The notes beneath the pieces were generated by a model. That model worked only from the letters and a program-made list of their open reading frames with translations, made no database searches and was not told the DNA's origin. From positions 1-28,030 of the IMG/VR virus record IMGVR_UViG_3300035688_001182: a stretch of DNA of 28,030 nucleotides, one strand, 5' to 3'. This DNA comes from a virus. A program made the translations under genes and the position numbers. Of this stretch, positions 21,405 to 28,030 are shown in pieces (within the stretch, counting starts at the first letter, position 1; the number at the start of each line of letters is the position of its first letter).

Positions 21405-22769
21405 TTGCCAATTAGTGACATAAAATCTGTTGCAGTTGATAAGATCGACCGTAACCCATGGAATCCTAACGTAATACAAAAAGAAGAATATGATGCCCTC
21501 AAACAGGATATGCACATTCACGGCGCCACTGGCATCGACCCGCTTCTCATCTCCCCTAAGAAGTTTTTCTTCAAGGCACAGGATCACAAAGAGGGTTCGA
21601 CTGCTGACACGTACATTATTGTTGATGGTGAGCACCGGTGGCGGGCTGCCAAGGAGCTCGGCTGGAAGGAGATCCGCTGTGAGATCCGGGAAATCAGTGA
21701 GGATGATGCTAAGGCTCTCTGTTACCGGCGCAACCGGGAACGCGGCAACATCGACCCTTTCAAAGAAGCGTTGCTCTTCAAAACGGAGGTGCCTAAGCTA
21801 TCGCAGGCCAAGATCGCCGGCAAGTACGGTGTGGACCAGTCGACCGTCAGCCACCGCTTGAGCCTCCTAAAAATTGACGCTCAGATCGTTGCGAAGGCTA
21901 AGATTATGCCACGTGGCATAATCACGCCCAGTCACCTTGAAGCATTGGCGACCTTGGAGCCTAAAGACCAGAAACAAGTCTTTCAGCAGTATGACCGAGA
22001 CCGTTCATATCGTCAGTGGGGCGTGAAGGAAATGCAGGAGCAGACGGCACGTGTCAAGAAAGCGCGTGAAGAGGAAAGGGCTCTTGCAGAAGCGTTGCAA
22101 ACAGCGAAGTTTCCGAAATGCCCCAAATGCAGGAAAGGTTCTCCCAAACGTGTCTGCCATAAGGGTTTGCCATGGGTAACATGTAGCAGTTGCTTGGATG
22201 ACTGGAACCTGGAAACTGGCAAGCGACTCTATGAGCCTGAAGTATCCACACAGAAGGGGCTGGACGGCAAATCGGAACCCATAAGGCAGAAGACGATCCG
22301 CTGCGCTCACACAGTAAGAGAGTTGGTTGAGGTTTTTGTGGAAAGGGCAAAGGAAATCGTGCCGAAAGTAGATATCGCAAGCCTCAAAGTCTCGGGAAAG
22401 CTGGATGGGGCGCAGTTTGGGTTCGACTTCTCTTCCTATGGTAAATCGGTATCTGTCTCGTGGCATAGCAACGCATTATGGAGAGGATTCAGGGCTGAAG
22501 AGCACGAATACCGGACCGGCGAAAAGTCCGCTGTCGACACACACTCTTCCGATCATGTGGAAGAAGTGAAGCAACTCATCGAGAACGCGTTTCAAGGCAA
22601 ACTCGGAATCGAGTCTAAGCGGTTGAAAAAGGCCAAGACTGCTGAGGAACTGATTCATGATCTTCATCCGGAGGAGCCTTTGGAAGCTGACACGATCCAG
22701 ACGACCGACAACCCGAAGGAATCGCTTGCCGCAGATGAAGCAAAAAGGGCTCTTCTTGAGGAAGATTAG
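21405..22769 (+). CDS. ParB-like partition/nuclease-fold protein with zinc insert
   Basis: 454 residues from TTG at 21405. Residues 1-125 are a ParB N-domain: KIDRNPWNPN, VDGEHRWRAAKELG (74-86; the GERRxRA nucleotide box of ParB) and RRNRERGNIDPFKEALLF (108-125). Residues 131-155 are the helix-turn-helix (LSQAKIAGKYGVDQSTVSHRLSLLK) that reads parS in true ParBs. A cysteine cluster follows (Cys239, 242, 251, 260, 263), then a C-terminal domain of about 170 residues that I do not recognise. The protein thus looks like a DNA-binding clamp, or a ParB-fold nuclease. No ParA ATPase is present; a HerA-like ATPase lies downstream. The gene itself contains a 22-bp palindrome. Confidence 0.87.
   Translation: MPISDIKSVAVDKIDRNPWNPNVIQKEEYDALKQDMHIHGATGIDPLLISPKKFFFKAQDHKEGSTADTYIIVDGEHRWRAAKELGWKEIRCEIREISEDDAKALCYRRNRERGNIDPFKEALLFKTEVPKLSQAKIAGKYGVDQSTVSHRLSLLKIDAQIVAKAKIMPRGIITPSHLEALATLEPKDQKQVFQQYDRDRSYRQWGVKEMQEQTARVKKAREEERALAEALQTAKFPKCPKCRKGSPKRVCHKGLPWVTCSSCLDDWNLETGKRLYEPEVSTQKGLDGKSEPIRQKTIRCAHTVRELVEVFVERAKEIVPKVDIASLKVSGKLDGAQFGFDFSSYGKSVSVSWHSNALWRGFRAEEHEYRTGEKSAVDTHSSDHVEEVKQLIENAFQGKLGIESKRLKKAKTAEELIHDLHPEEPLEADTIQTTDNPKESLAADEAKRALLEED
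21902..21923. repeat. 22-bp perfect palindrome, parS-like
   Basis: Half-site GATTATGCCAC followed by its exact reverse complement, centred on CACGTG. It lies in the ParB-like gene at codons 166-173, just after the helix-turn-helix. Bacterial parS is a 16-bp palindrome with the same CACGTG centre and in Bacillus one copy lies in the parB gene. Role as binding site is inferred. Confidence 0.6.
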
Positions 22770-22781
22770 GGAGGTTTCTTC

Positions 22782-23147
22782 TTGAAGATCTGTCCGAACT
22801 GTGGTTTTGTGGATCCTCAGTGTTGGCGTCAGAACCGTTGGATCTCAAACGTTGATTACACTCGAGTTGAAGATTTCCAAACGGAGTATCCACAATTCTC
22901 AGATCTGCAGCCTGGCGAAGAACGTTCAGATGACCAGTGCTATTATTATCGTGGCAAGAGAAACCCTTACTTTGTTTATCGGTGGCCCAAGTTCCTCGGC
23001 CCACGTTACTACACGAGCACACATCATTTGACTGAAAGGCATGTGCCTCAAGTACCTCCGTTGAAGGGACAGAAGACACTTCCCATCTTAGTTGCTGCAC
23101 CTGACCCTTTGAGGGGCATGACCCCTAGAACGGAGGTTGCTGTTTGA
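22782..23147 (+). CDS. Zinc-ribbon-start hypothetical protein
   Basis: 121 residues from TTG at 22782, ribosome site GGGAGGT. Opens with CPNCGFVDPQCW, half of a zinc ribbon with a third cysteine, then a Tyr/Arg-rich middle (CYYYRGKRNPYFVYRWPKF) and a Pro-rich end. It overlaps the next gene (TTGA). Possibly a nucleic-acid-binding helper of the ParB-like protein; no family recognised. Confidence 0.62.
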   Translation: MKICPNCGFVDPQCWRQNRWISNVDYTRVEDFQTEYPQFSDLQPGEERSDDQCYYYRGKRNPYFVYRWPKFLGPRYYTSTHHLTERHVPQVPPLKGQKTLPILVAAPDPLRGMTPRTEVAV

Positions 23148-23449
23148 AGCGGGTTCAACGGAAAAGGACCAAGGGCTGGCGAATGCCTCCCAACACGGTT
23201 TATGTTGGAAGACCGACTAAATATGGAAATCCCTACAAAGTGACGTCATTTAGTTTGAAGATTAAGGGAATGGATAGAGAGAACGCCATTAGGATGTACG
23301 GATTGTGGCTTTCTCAAAAGTTGATAGAAGATCCGCATTTTCTTGACTCATTGAAAGGTAAGGATTTGGCTTGTTGGTGCCCCCTGGACAAACCTTGTCA
23401 TGCTGATGTGTTGCTCAACTTTCTCGAAGGAATGGAGGTTTTTATTTGA
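23144..23449 (+). CDS. DUF4326-family protein
   Basis: 101 residues from TTG at 23144. Recognisable DUF4326 features: VYVGRPTKYGNPYKV, a helix AIRMYGLWLSQKL, and KGKDLACWCPLDKPCHADVLLNFL, whose Cys/His residues are conserved in the family. These small proteins are common in phages and bacteria and have no settled function; metal binding is likely. It overlaps both neighbours by 4 bases, so it is translated together with the HerA-like protein. Confidence 0.83.
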   Translation: MKRVQRKRTKGWRMPPNTVYVGRPTKYGNPYKVTSFSLKIKGMDRENAIRMYGLWLSQKLIEDPHFLDSLKGKDLACWCPLDKPCHADVLLNFLEGMEVFI

Positions 23450-25071
23450 AGTTGCGTTTGAGCTCCGATTTTGCAATCGACACTGATGTTTACAAGCGTG
23501 AAGGCCTACGCATTAGTATATTAGCGATGAGTGGCCATGGCAAGAGCAACGCAGCAGCCGACCTCGTTGAAGACGTCCTGGATAATCACGCGCAAGTAAT
23601 CATCATCGAGCCCATACCGGAATGGCACACGTTGAAAGCGAGATACAACAATATCGTAGTGATCGGAGGGCCCTACCAGGATCTTCCGCTCGAACCCGCT
23701 TTCGCTCATGAGTATGTTTTGGCTGCATTGGAGAAAGGCATAAGCCTCATAGTCAACGTCAGCGACATTGAAGACGAAGTTGAGCAGCTCCATTTTGTCT
23801 CTAGCTTTTTGTGGAATCTTTATCGCCTCGAGCAGAAGTACCGCCGGGTCTTGTTCTTGGTGCTCGAGGAAGCAGATATTTGGGCTCCTCAAAGCTGGGA
23901 TCAAATGAGCAAACCAAGCCTCTCCAGAGTAAGCTTGATCGCCAAGCACGGCCGCAAAATCGGCATCTTCCCGATTCTCATCAGCCAGCGCCCCGCGGAC
24001 CTGCACAAGAGCCCCCTGAGCCAGTGTAACATCAACCTTTTCGGCAAGTTCACGAGCCCAGCGGATCTGGACCCGAAGACCGGCATCATGTACGTCGTCA
24101 AGAAACTTCATCTACCCATCACGGAAGAGCAGATCATGAAGTTGCCCACGGGCTCTTTCGTCGTCTCGCACAAGGGCGGCGTCGACACGATCCCGGTTCG
24201 GAAACGGATCTGTCCTCATGGCGCCGACACTCCGCTCATCGAGCCCAAGCCCTTTACGGCAGATCTCTCGAGGGCCCTCGGAGGCCTACGTGACGAAATC
24301 TCCAAAGCGATAGCGGCCAAGAAAGACGAAGAATCAGTTGTGAAACGGCAAGAGAAGGAGATTGTGCGGTTGAAGAGGGAAAATGAGGAGCTCGAGGCGA
24401 AGGCGAAGATCAAGATGTCAGTCAAGGAAATGCTTCAGCAAGATAAGGATGTAGGGGTCGCGACCCCTAGCTTGAACGTGGTTCCTGAGGATGTTCGGAA
24501 AAGGCTTGCCTTTTTGGGTGAGCAATTGGCTGAAAGTGCTAAGAAGATAGAGTGGTTTGAGCTTAAGGAGAAACAGTACAAGCAGCGTTTGGATCAGGCT
24601 GAAAAGGACCTGAAGGTCTACGATGAGTTGCGATCTTGGCTACGCATGGCGATAAACGTACAGAACATCTATGACAACATTCACCGGGTTGAGGAAAAAA
24701 TACCTACTGCTATACCTACGCAGATACCTACTGATGGCGACGTACCTGGCAAAGTTGTTGTTACTGAGACTATTCCTGAGATTCATCACAAGATTGAGCG
24801 TCCGATTCTGGAGACTGACGAATCCACACATGAAGGTCGTCTGATTACTCTTACACTTCATGGTTTCTTCGATGAAAAGAGGCGCGTTATCGCTATAGGG
24901 AAGGAAATCACTCGGACTTATGGTGTTCAGGTTAACACGAAGGCCTTGAATGAGGCGTTGGAGAGTATGATTCAGAAGAAGACTCTGCAACGTGAAGAGA
25001 CATCGAATGGCGGCTGGGAGTACTGGACCTATCCCGGAGCCAAGGACCGAATCAAAGAGGTTGATCGTTGA
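23446..25071 (+). CDS. HerA-like DNA translocase ATPase
   Basis: 541 residues from TTG at 23446 with GGAGGT upstream. N-terminal HerA/FtsK-superfamily ATPase: Walker A MSGHGKS (28-34), Walker B VLFLVLEEAD (135-144), and the HerA line LIAKHGRKIGIFPILISQRPADLHKS (164-189). Residues about 280-400 contain coiled coil broken by a linker, followed by an IPT-rich stretch near residue 420, and a winged-helix-like domain at 455-540. Cellular HerA works with NurA nuclease; none is seen here, but a ParB-fold protein is three genes upstream. It could move DNA for replication, segregation or packaging. A separate packaging motor is already present, so a genome maintenance role is favoured. Confidence 0.87.
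   Translation: MKLRLSSDFAIDTDVYKREGLRISILAMSGHGKSNAAADLVEDVLDNHAQVIIIEPIPEWHTLKARYNNIVVIGGPYQDLPLEPAFAHEYVLAALEKGISLIVNVSDIEDEVEQLHFVSSFLWNLYRLEQKYRRVLFLVLEEADIWAPQSWDQMSKPSLSRVSLIAKHGRKIGIFPILISQRPADLHKSPLSQCNINLFGKFTSPADLDPKTGIMYVVKKLHLPITEEQIMKLPTGSFVVSHKGGVDTIPVRKRICPHGADTPLIEPKPFTADLSRALGGLRDEISKAIAAKKDEESVVKRQEKEIVRLKRENEELEAKAKIKMSVKEMLQQDKDVGVATPSLNVVPEDVRKRLAFLGEQLAESAKKIEWFELKEKQYKQRLDQAEKDLKVYDELRSWLRMAINVQNIYDNIHRVEEKIPTAIPTQIPTDGDVPGKVVVTETIPEIHHKIERPILETDESTHEGRLITLTLHGFFDEKRRVIAIGKEITRTYGVQVNTKALNEALESMIQKKTLQREETSNGGWEYWTYPGAKDRIKEVDR
24452..24469. repeat. 18-bp perfect palindrome in HerA-like gene
   Basis: Half-site TAGGGGTCG joined to its exact reverse complement with no spacer. 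It falls in a weakly conserved linker of the protein, so coding constraint is a poor explanation. A related interrupted form, AGGGG-5 bases-CCCCT, is at about 23112-23126. Confidence 0.5.
24700..24731 (+). repeat. Three 8-bp direct repeats at 12-bp spacing
   Basis: ATACCTAC at 24700, 24712 and 24724. They encode repeated Ile-Pro-Thr in a linker between the coiled coil and winged helix. May be just a protein linker, but the iteron-like spacing is notable beside possible partition sites. Confidence 0.4.
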
Positions 25072-25244
25072 TGTGGAAGTGTAAGAACCCTGAATGCCTC
25101 AAAACCTTCCATGTACTGGCCAGGATAAGCATTGAGAAGCGGCCGCCCCCAACCTTCTCGCCAGACGCTCCAACCCGCGTGATCGTTGAAATTGCGTGCT
25201 GCCCTTATTGTCAATGTATTGAATTTGAGGAAGTCAAAACATGA
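25071..25244 (+). CDS. Zinc-ribbon protein (57 aa)
   Basis: A 57-codon frame whose ATG overlaps the HerA stop and whose TGA overlaps the next ATG. CKNPEC near the start and CCPYCQC near the end are placed as the two knuckles of one zinc ribbon, with a Pro-rich loop between. The double overlap makes the frame convincing. A nucleic-acid-binding accessory of the HerA-PolX group is likely. Confidence 0.68.
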   Translation: MWKCKNPECLKTFHVLARISIEKRPPPTFSPDAPTRVIVEIACCPYCQCIEFEEVKT

Positions 25245-25840
25245 CCGCAAAGGAAGAGAAGCAGGCCACTTTGATCGGAGACTTTCCAACCACAGTCAAT
25301 GTTCTGCAGAATCTTGAGCGAAGCGAGGTTGAGCCTTTAGCTTTCAAAGTCTTAACGACAATCGAGCCCATGTGTCAGCGAGTTCAGATCGCCGGAAGCA
25401 TCAGAAGATTCAGGCCTCTAATCAATGATATAGATGTTGTTTTGGAGCCGAGACCCGTTTCTGTGAATCTTGATAGTTGGCTTCAAATCATCAAGACGAT
25501 CCGGCATGAATTTGACGCGGTAACTGCACAGCAAGGACCCAAAATAGCCAGGTTCCACATACCTTTCGCAAGCAAGAAAGGCCGTGGACACGTTCAACTA
25601 GACCTGTATCGTGCCTCGCCTGAAACCTACGGCATACTGCTGTTGGTCAGAACCGGCAGCCGAGAATACAATATTTCCTTGTGCAACTTGGCCATTCAAA
25701 GGGGCATGCGCCTCGAGTACAGTCGTGGCCTCATCAAAAATGGCAACGTGATAGCAGCAAGAACGGAAGAGGAAGTCTTCGCTGCCCTTGGCTTGCCCTT
25801 CGTTCCGCCTCGAAACCGTGAAGTTCAGGAGGACTTGTGA
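25241..25840 (+). CDS. PolX-type nucleotidyltransferase
   Basis: 199 residues. Catalytic core of family X DNA polymerases: AGSIRRFRPLINDIDVV (51-67) with Gly52-Ser53 and metal-binding Asp63 and Asp65; VQLDLY with third Asp121; TGSREYNISL (138-147) for nucleotide binding; and the C-terminal TEEEVFAALGLPFVPPRNRE characteristic of PolX. The N-terminal helix-hairpin-helix (lyase) domain and the C-terminal PHP exonuclease of cellular PolX are both absent, so this is a minimal form for gap filling, end joining or tailing. It lies behind the HerA-like and zinc genes in the same coupled run, suggesting repair or joining of viral DNA ends. Confidence 0.88.
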   Translation: MTAKEEKQATLIGDFPTTVNVLQNLERSEVEPLAFKVLTTIEPMCQRVQIAGSIRRFRPLINDIDVVLEPRPVSVNLDSWLQIIKTIRHEFDAVTAQQGPKIARFHIPFASKKGRGHVQLDLYRASPETYGILLLVRTGSREYNISLCNLAIQRGMRLEYSRGLIKNGNVIAARTEEEVFAALGLPFVPPRNREVQEDL

Positions 25841-25841
25841 A

Positions 25842-25988
25842 TTGACTTTTGAAGACGATGAGATTGACGACATTGGTTACTGCGCTATATGTGACCACAA
25901 GTACGGTAGCCCTGACTGTTGGAATTGCCCCAGTTATGATGGGCCTGTGCCTGGAGAGGAGGAAGATGAGCCAGAGGAGGAAGAATGA
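25842..25988 (+). CDS. Acidic Cys-rich small protein (48 aa)
   Basis: TTG at 25842, with AGGAGG about 10 bases upstream inside the end of the PolX gene. CAIC and, after 9 residues, CWNC make a four-cysteine zinc site; the C-terminus is a run of glutamates with a few Asp and Pro. It is followed without gap by the next TTG. An acidic tail on a zinc knuckle suggests a protein-binding or DNA-mimic role. Confidence 0.6.
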   Translation: MTFEDDEIDDIGYCAICDHKYGSPDCWNCPSYDGPVPGEEEDEPEEEE

Positions 25989-26309
25989 TTGAGGCAATAT
26001 AAAACGTGGGCGAGTTTGAATGATGAGGGTAAGAAGGTTTGGGGTGATATCTTTCCAGATGGCGAAGTGCCAGTCCGTAGCATCATCACGCAACCTGCGA
26101 GGCTCGAAGGCGTAGGGGAAGAGAGAGTTTTCATTCTTGAATGGCGGGATTTGAACTCGTGCGAGCAAGATGCTATTCTTGAGCGATTGAGCAAGAAGAG
26201 TGGAGCTCCGAAAGAGGTCATATTGCAGGATATTCTGAAAATCGGTCTGCCATTAAGGGAAAAGTACACTAATGGGTCAGGAACAAGCCGACTAGGGCTC
26301 TTCATTTAG
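25989..26309 (+). CDS. Hypothetical protein (106 aa)
   Basis: TTG at 25989 directly after the previous stop, with GAGGAGGAAG as ribosome site. Alpha/beta, soluble: YKTWASLNDEGKKVWGDIF, then RVFILEWRDLNSCEQDAILERLSKKSGAPKEVILQDIL, in which the last part looks like a small helix-turn-helix or helical bundle. No family is recognised. Confidence 0.6.
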   Translation: MRQYKTWASLNDEGKKVWGDIFPDGEVPVRSIITQPARLEGVGEERVFILEWRDLNSCEQDAILERLSKKSGAPKEVILQDILKIGLPLREKYTNGSGTSRLGLFI

Positions 26310-26327
26310 GTGACCTATTTTTGGCTG
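26308..26327 (+). repeat. Translation-leader repeat, copy 1
   Basis: A 20-base block containing GGTGA and the TTG GCT start of the gene at 26321; a copy with one difference lies at 26638-26657 before the integrase. Probably a duplicated initiation region. Confidence 0.55.
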
Positions 26328-26635
26328 TTTATTCTAAGTATGGTGTTCTGTTTTCGGTTCGTCATCATGCTCGGAGAACGAATGATTTACTGAACAACAT
26401 AGTTGCAAGGTTTGTTGTGAAAGCGGGAAGGATCGAGTGGGATACATTTGGGCGTTGTCACAAGATCATTATCGATCCCGACAAGGATCTGATCGTTTAT
26501 TTTCAGAAGCGAGGCAACAAATATGCAAATTACTTAGAGATGATGTGTAAGGACCTGGAACTTCTAAGACAGATTAAGAACGCTTTCGCGTCTGATTTTC
26601 CACGCGAACTCAAAATTGAAGAGGGAATACTCTAG
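26321..26635 (+). CDS. Hypothetical protein (104 aa) upstream of integrase
   Basis: TTG at 26321 in a leader nearly identical to that of the integrase. It reads as a beta-hairpin plus helices: VLFSVRHHARRTNDLLNNIVARFV, IEWDTFGRCHKIIIDPDKDLIVYFQ, YLEMMCKDLELLRQIKNAF. More AT-rich than its neighbours. It might be a recombination directionality or integrase partner, from position only. Confidence 0.6.
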   Translation: MAVYSKYGVLFSVRHHARRTNDLLNNIVARFVVKAGRIEWDTFGRCHKIIIDPDKDLIVYFQKRGNKYANYLEMMCKDLELLRQIKNAFASDFPRELKIEEGIL

Positions 26636-26637
26636 CC

Positions 26638-26657
26638 AGGTGATCTATTTTTGGCTG
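26638..26657 (+). repeat. Translation-leader repeat, copy 2
   Basis: 19 of 20 bases match 26308-26327. It carries the integrase ribosome site GGTGA and its TTG start, supporting TTG at 26651 as the true start. Confidence 0.55.
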
Positions 26658-28030
26658 AAGATTTTCCCGGTGACCAGACTTGTGGCGAGGGAATGGCTGG
26701 ACTTACACAAGGTGGAGCAGCGAGAAGCATATTTGGCAGAGAAGTCGGTTCTAACCTCGGTAAGTCGGAGCGCATGGGTCGCTCCGCCGGCGCCAGCCCT
26801 CTATGCCCACAATGCGGCTCTAACAAGGTTTGGCGCGATGGCCTTCGGTATTCTCTCTTCGGGGAGAGGATCCAGCGGTGGTTTTGTCGAAACTGCGGAT
26901 TCCGGTTCTCTGACTCTGATGATGTTCAGAGAGGGTTGAGCACGTCTGAAAGGCTTCAGAGGGTTGATACGAAGTCATTAAAAGGCAGCGCTAACACACT
27001 TAGTAATCGCCAAATATGCGTAACGGAGACGAAAAACTTGGCAGCGGAAATCCAGGAAAAGGAAGTTCCGCGAAGAAGCGAAACCAAGCCTGTTGGTGGC
27101 CTTAGAGAAATCGATAAGACGACCGCCAAAGGCTTACTACTGCAGTTCGGCGTCTACTTAGACAAAGAAGGATACGATGAAAACTCCCATTACGTCCATT
27201 TCATCCGCATGCTCCTAAACTCGAAGTGCAACGTCTACGATCCTGAGGCCGTAAAAGAAGCCATCGCAAAGAAGAAATGGAAAGACGGGACGAAGATGCT
27301 GTGCACCTACGCTTACGATGCATTCACAAGAATGGCGGGCTTAAGCTGGCTCATGCCGACCTACCACCAGGAAGAGTACGTCTTCTTTCTGCCTGACGAG
27401 ACCGAGCTTGACGCCCTGATCAACGCGACAAGAAGCCAACGAATGAGAACCTACCTTCAGACACTGAAAGAAATCTGGGCTGACCCTTCCGAAGGATTAG
27501 GCCTGCGATGGATAGACATCGATCAGCGCCGCTGCGCCATAGCCATAAACAAGCCCGTAAAAGACCACCGGCCGCGAGAACTCGAAGTCACCCCCCGTCT
27601 CATAGCCATGATCAACACGTTGCCCAGGAAGTCGAAGCTCGTGTTTCCCATGACTTACGCAACGATGTATGGCACGTTCAAGAAACTGAGGAAGAGAGTA
27701 GCTCACAACACTCAGAACCCGCGGATATTGAGCATCAAGCCAAACAGCTTTCGGCACTGGGGCGGCACTATGCTAGCATGGTTGACCAACGGAAACGCGT
27801 TCACGATCCAACGAAAACTGGGACTGAAAAAACTCGAGAACGTAAGTAAATACGTGGCCAGAGTAGAGTTTAACCTTAACCAGGACTTTGAGGTCGTAAC
27901 GGCCACTACGGACGAAGAAATTAAGAAGTACGGGGAATCGGGATACCAAAAATACGATGAACGCACCGTCGGGGGAACTCACATCAGCTACTACAGAAGA
28001 CCCAAAAGGTTCGGAAGCCTGAAAGCATGA
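26651..28030 (+). CDS. int: Tyrosine recombinase (integrase) with zinc ribbon
   Basis: 459 residues. Zinc ribbon near the start (Cys52, 55, 79, 82), a core-binding helical domain at about 155-240, then the catalytic domain. Expected motif Arg-I appears in a context TLKEIWADPSEGLGLRW where Asp278 holds the Arg place; motif II reads SFRHW with Arg368 present but Asn365 where His is usual; motif III reads LGLKKLENVSKYV with Leu392 for His and Tyr401 as nucleophile. The C-terminal tail (FEVVTATTDEEIKKYGESGYQKYD, then RRPKRF) is shared by many archaeal integrases as I remember them. It would splice the circular viral genome with a host attachment site, if active. No attachment site could be identified. 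Confidence 0.85.
   Translation: MAEDFPGDQTCGEGMAGLTQGGAARSIFGREVGSNLGKSERMGRSAGASPLCPQCGSNKVWRDGLRYSLFGERIQRWFCRNCGFRFSDSDDVQRGLSTSERLQRVDTKSLKGSANTLSNRQICVTETKNLAAEIQEKEVPRRSETKPVGGLREIDKTTAKGLLLQFGVYLDKEGYDENSHYVHFIRMLLNSKCNVYDPEAVKEAIAKKKWKDGTKMLCTYAYDAFTRMAGLSWLMPTYHQEEYVFFLPDETELDALINATRSQRMRTYLQTLKEIWADPSEGLGLRWIDIDQRRCAIAINKPVKDHRPRELEVTPRLIAMINTLPRKSKLVFPMTYATMYGTFKKLRKRVAHNTQNPRILSIKPNSFRHWGGTMLAWLTNGNAFTIQRKLGLKKLENVSKYVARVEFNLNQDFEVVTATTDEEIKKYGESGYQKYDERTVGGTHISYYRRPKRFGSLKA

Noticed and set aside
23521-24111. 196-codon reverse-strand frame inside the HerA-like gene
   Set aside because: It is antisense to conserved ATPase motifs and has no recognisable domain.
1-28030. CRISPR array, insertion sequence, rRNA and long terminal repeats
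   Set aside because: No regularly spaced repeats, transposase genes, rRNA-like segments or matching end sequences were found by eye.

Overview
The window is most of the genome of a head-tailed (Caudoviricetes-type, siphovirus-like) archaeal virus or provirus, cut at the left inside the terminase large subunit and at the right exactly after a tyrosine-recombinase stop codon. An archaeal host is inferred from four things. There are TATA-like A/T boxes in front of the isolated transcription units. Oligo-T tracts stand at unit ends where hairpin terminators would be expected in bacteria. GTG and TTG starts behind GGTGA/GGAGG ribosome sites are very frequent. Several families are of archaeal flavour (HerA-like ATPase, ABC-GNAT fusion, N-terminally anchored beta-sandwich proteins, zinc-ribbon integrase with an archaeal-type C-terminal tail). 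The style recalls uncultivated Thermoproteota such as Bathyarchaeia, but this is an impression, not a demonstrated assignment.

Layout. 1-6.6 kb: packaging and head (TerL, portal, small linked proteins, maturation protease fused to a scaffold-like region, decoration protein, HK97-fold major capsid protein). 6.7-8.2 kb: a small ribbon-helix-helix protein, a membrane-anchored beta-sandwich protein and a head-tail connector. 8.2-10.3 kb: an AT-rich gene for a membrane-anchored beta-helix/discoidin protein set among the neck genes. 10.3-12.0 kb: neck and tail completion, with Cys-rich microproteins. 12.0-16.3 kb: tail tube, tail chaperone pair with a -1 frameshift signal, tape measure, and two or three beta-rich tail or tip proteins. 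16.3-17.4 kb: small membrane proteins, possibly for lysis. 17.6-20.2 kb: accessory genes (ABC-GNAT, reverse-strand ASCH protein, exported beta-sandwich protein). 20.3-21.4 kb: divergent ribbon-helix-helix regulators around a shared promoter/operator. 21.4-26.6 kb: a tightly overlapping run with a ParB-like protein, zinc proteins, DUF4326, a HerA-like ATPase and a PolX-type nucleotidyltransferase. 26.65-28.03 kb: integrase.

How it fits together. The left 17 kb is one rightward late region that builds the virion. The divergent regulators look like the control switch, and the rightward unit after them looks like the maintenance, replication and integration module. Most notable are a 22-bp perfect palindrome with a CACGTG core inside the ParB-like gene (parS-like in form), a textbook T TTT TTG slippery heptamer joining the two tail chaperone frames, a membrane-anchored spike-like protein among the neck genes, and an integrase whose expected catalytic residues are partly replaced. 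No CRISPR array, rRNA, complete tRNA or insertion sequence was seen.
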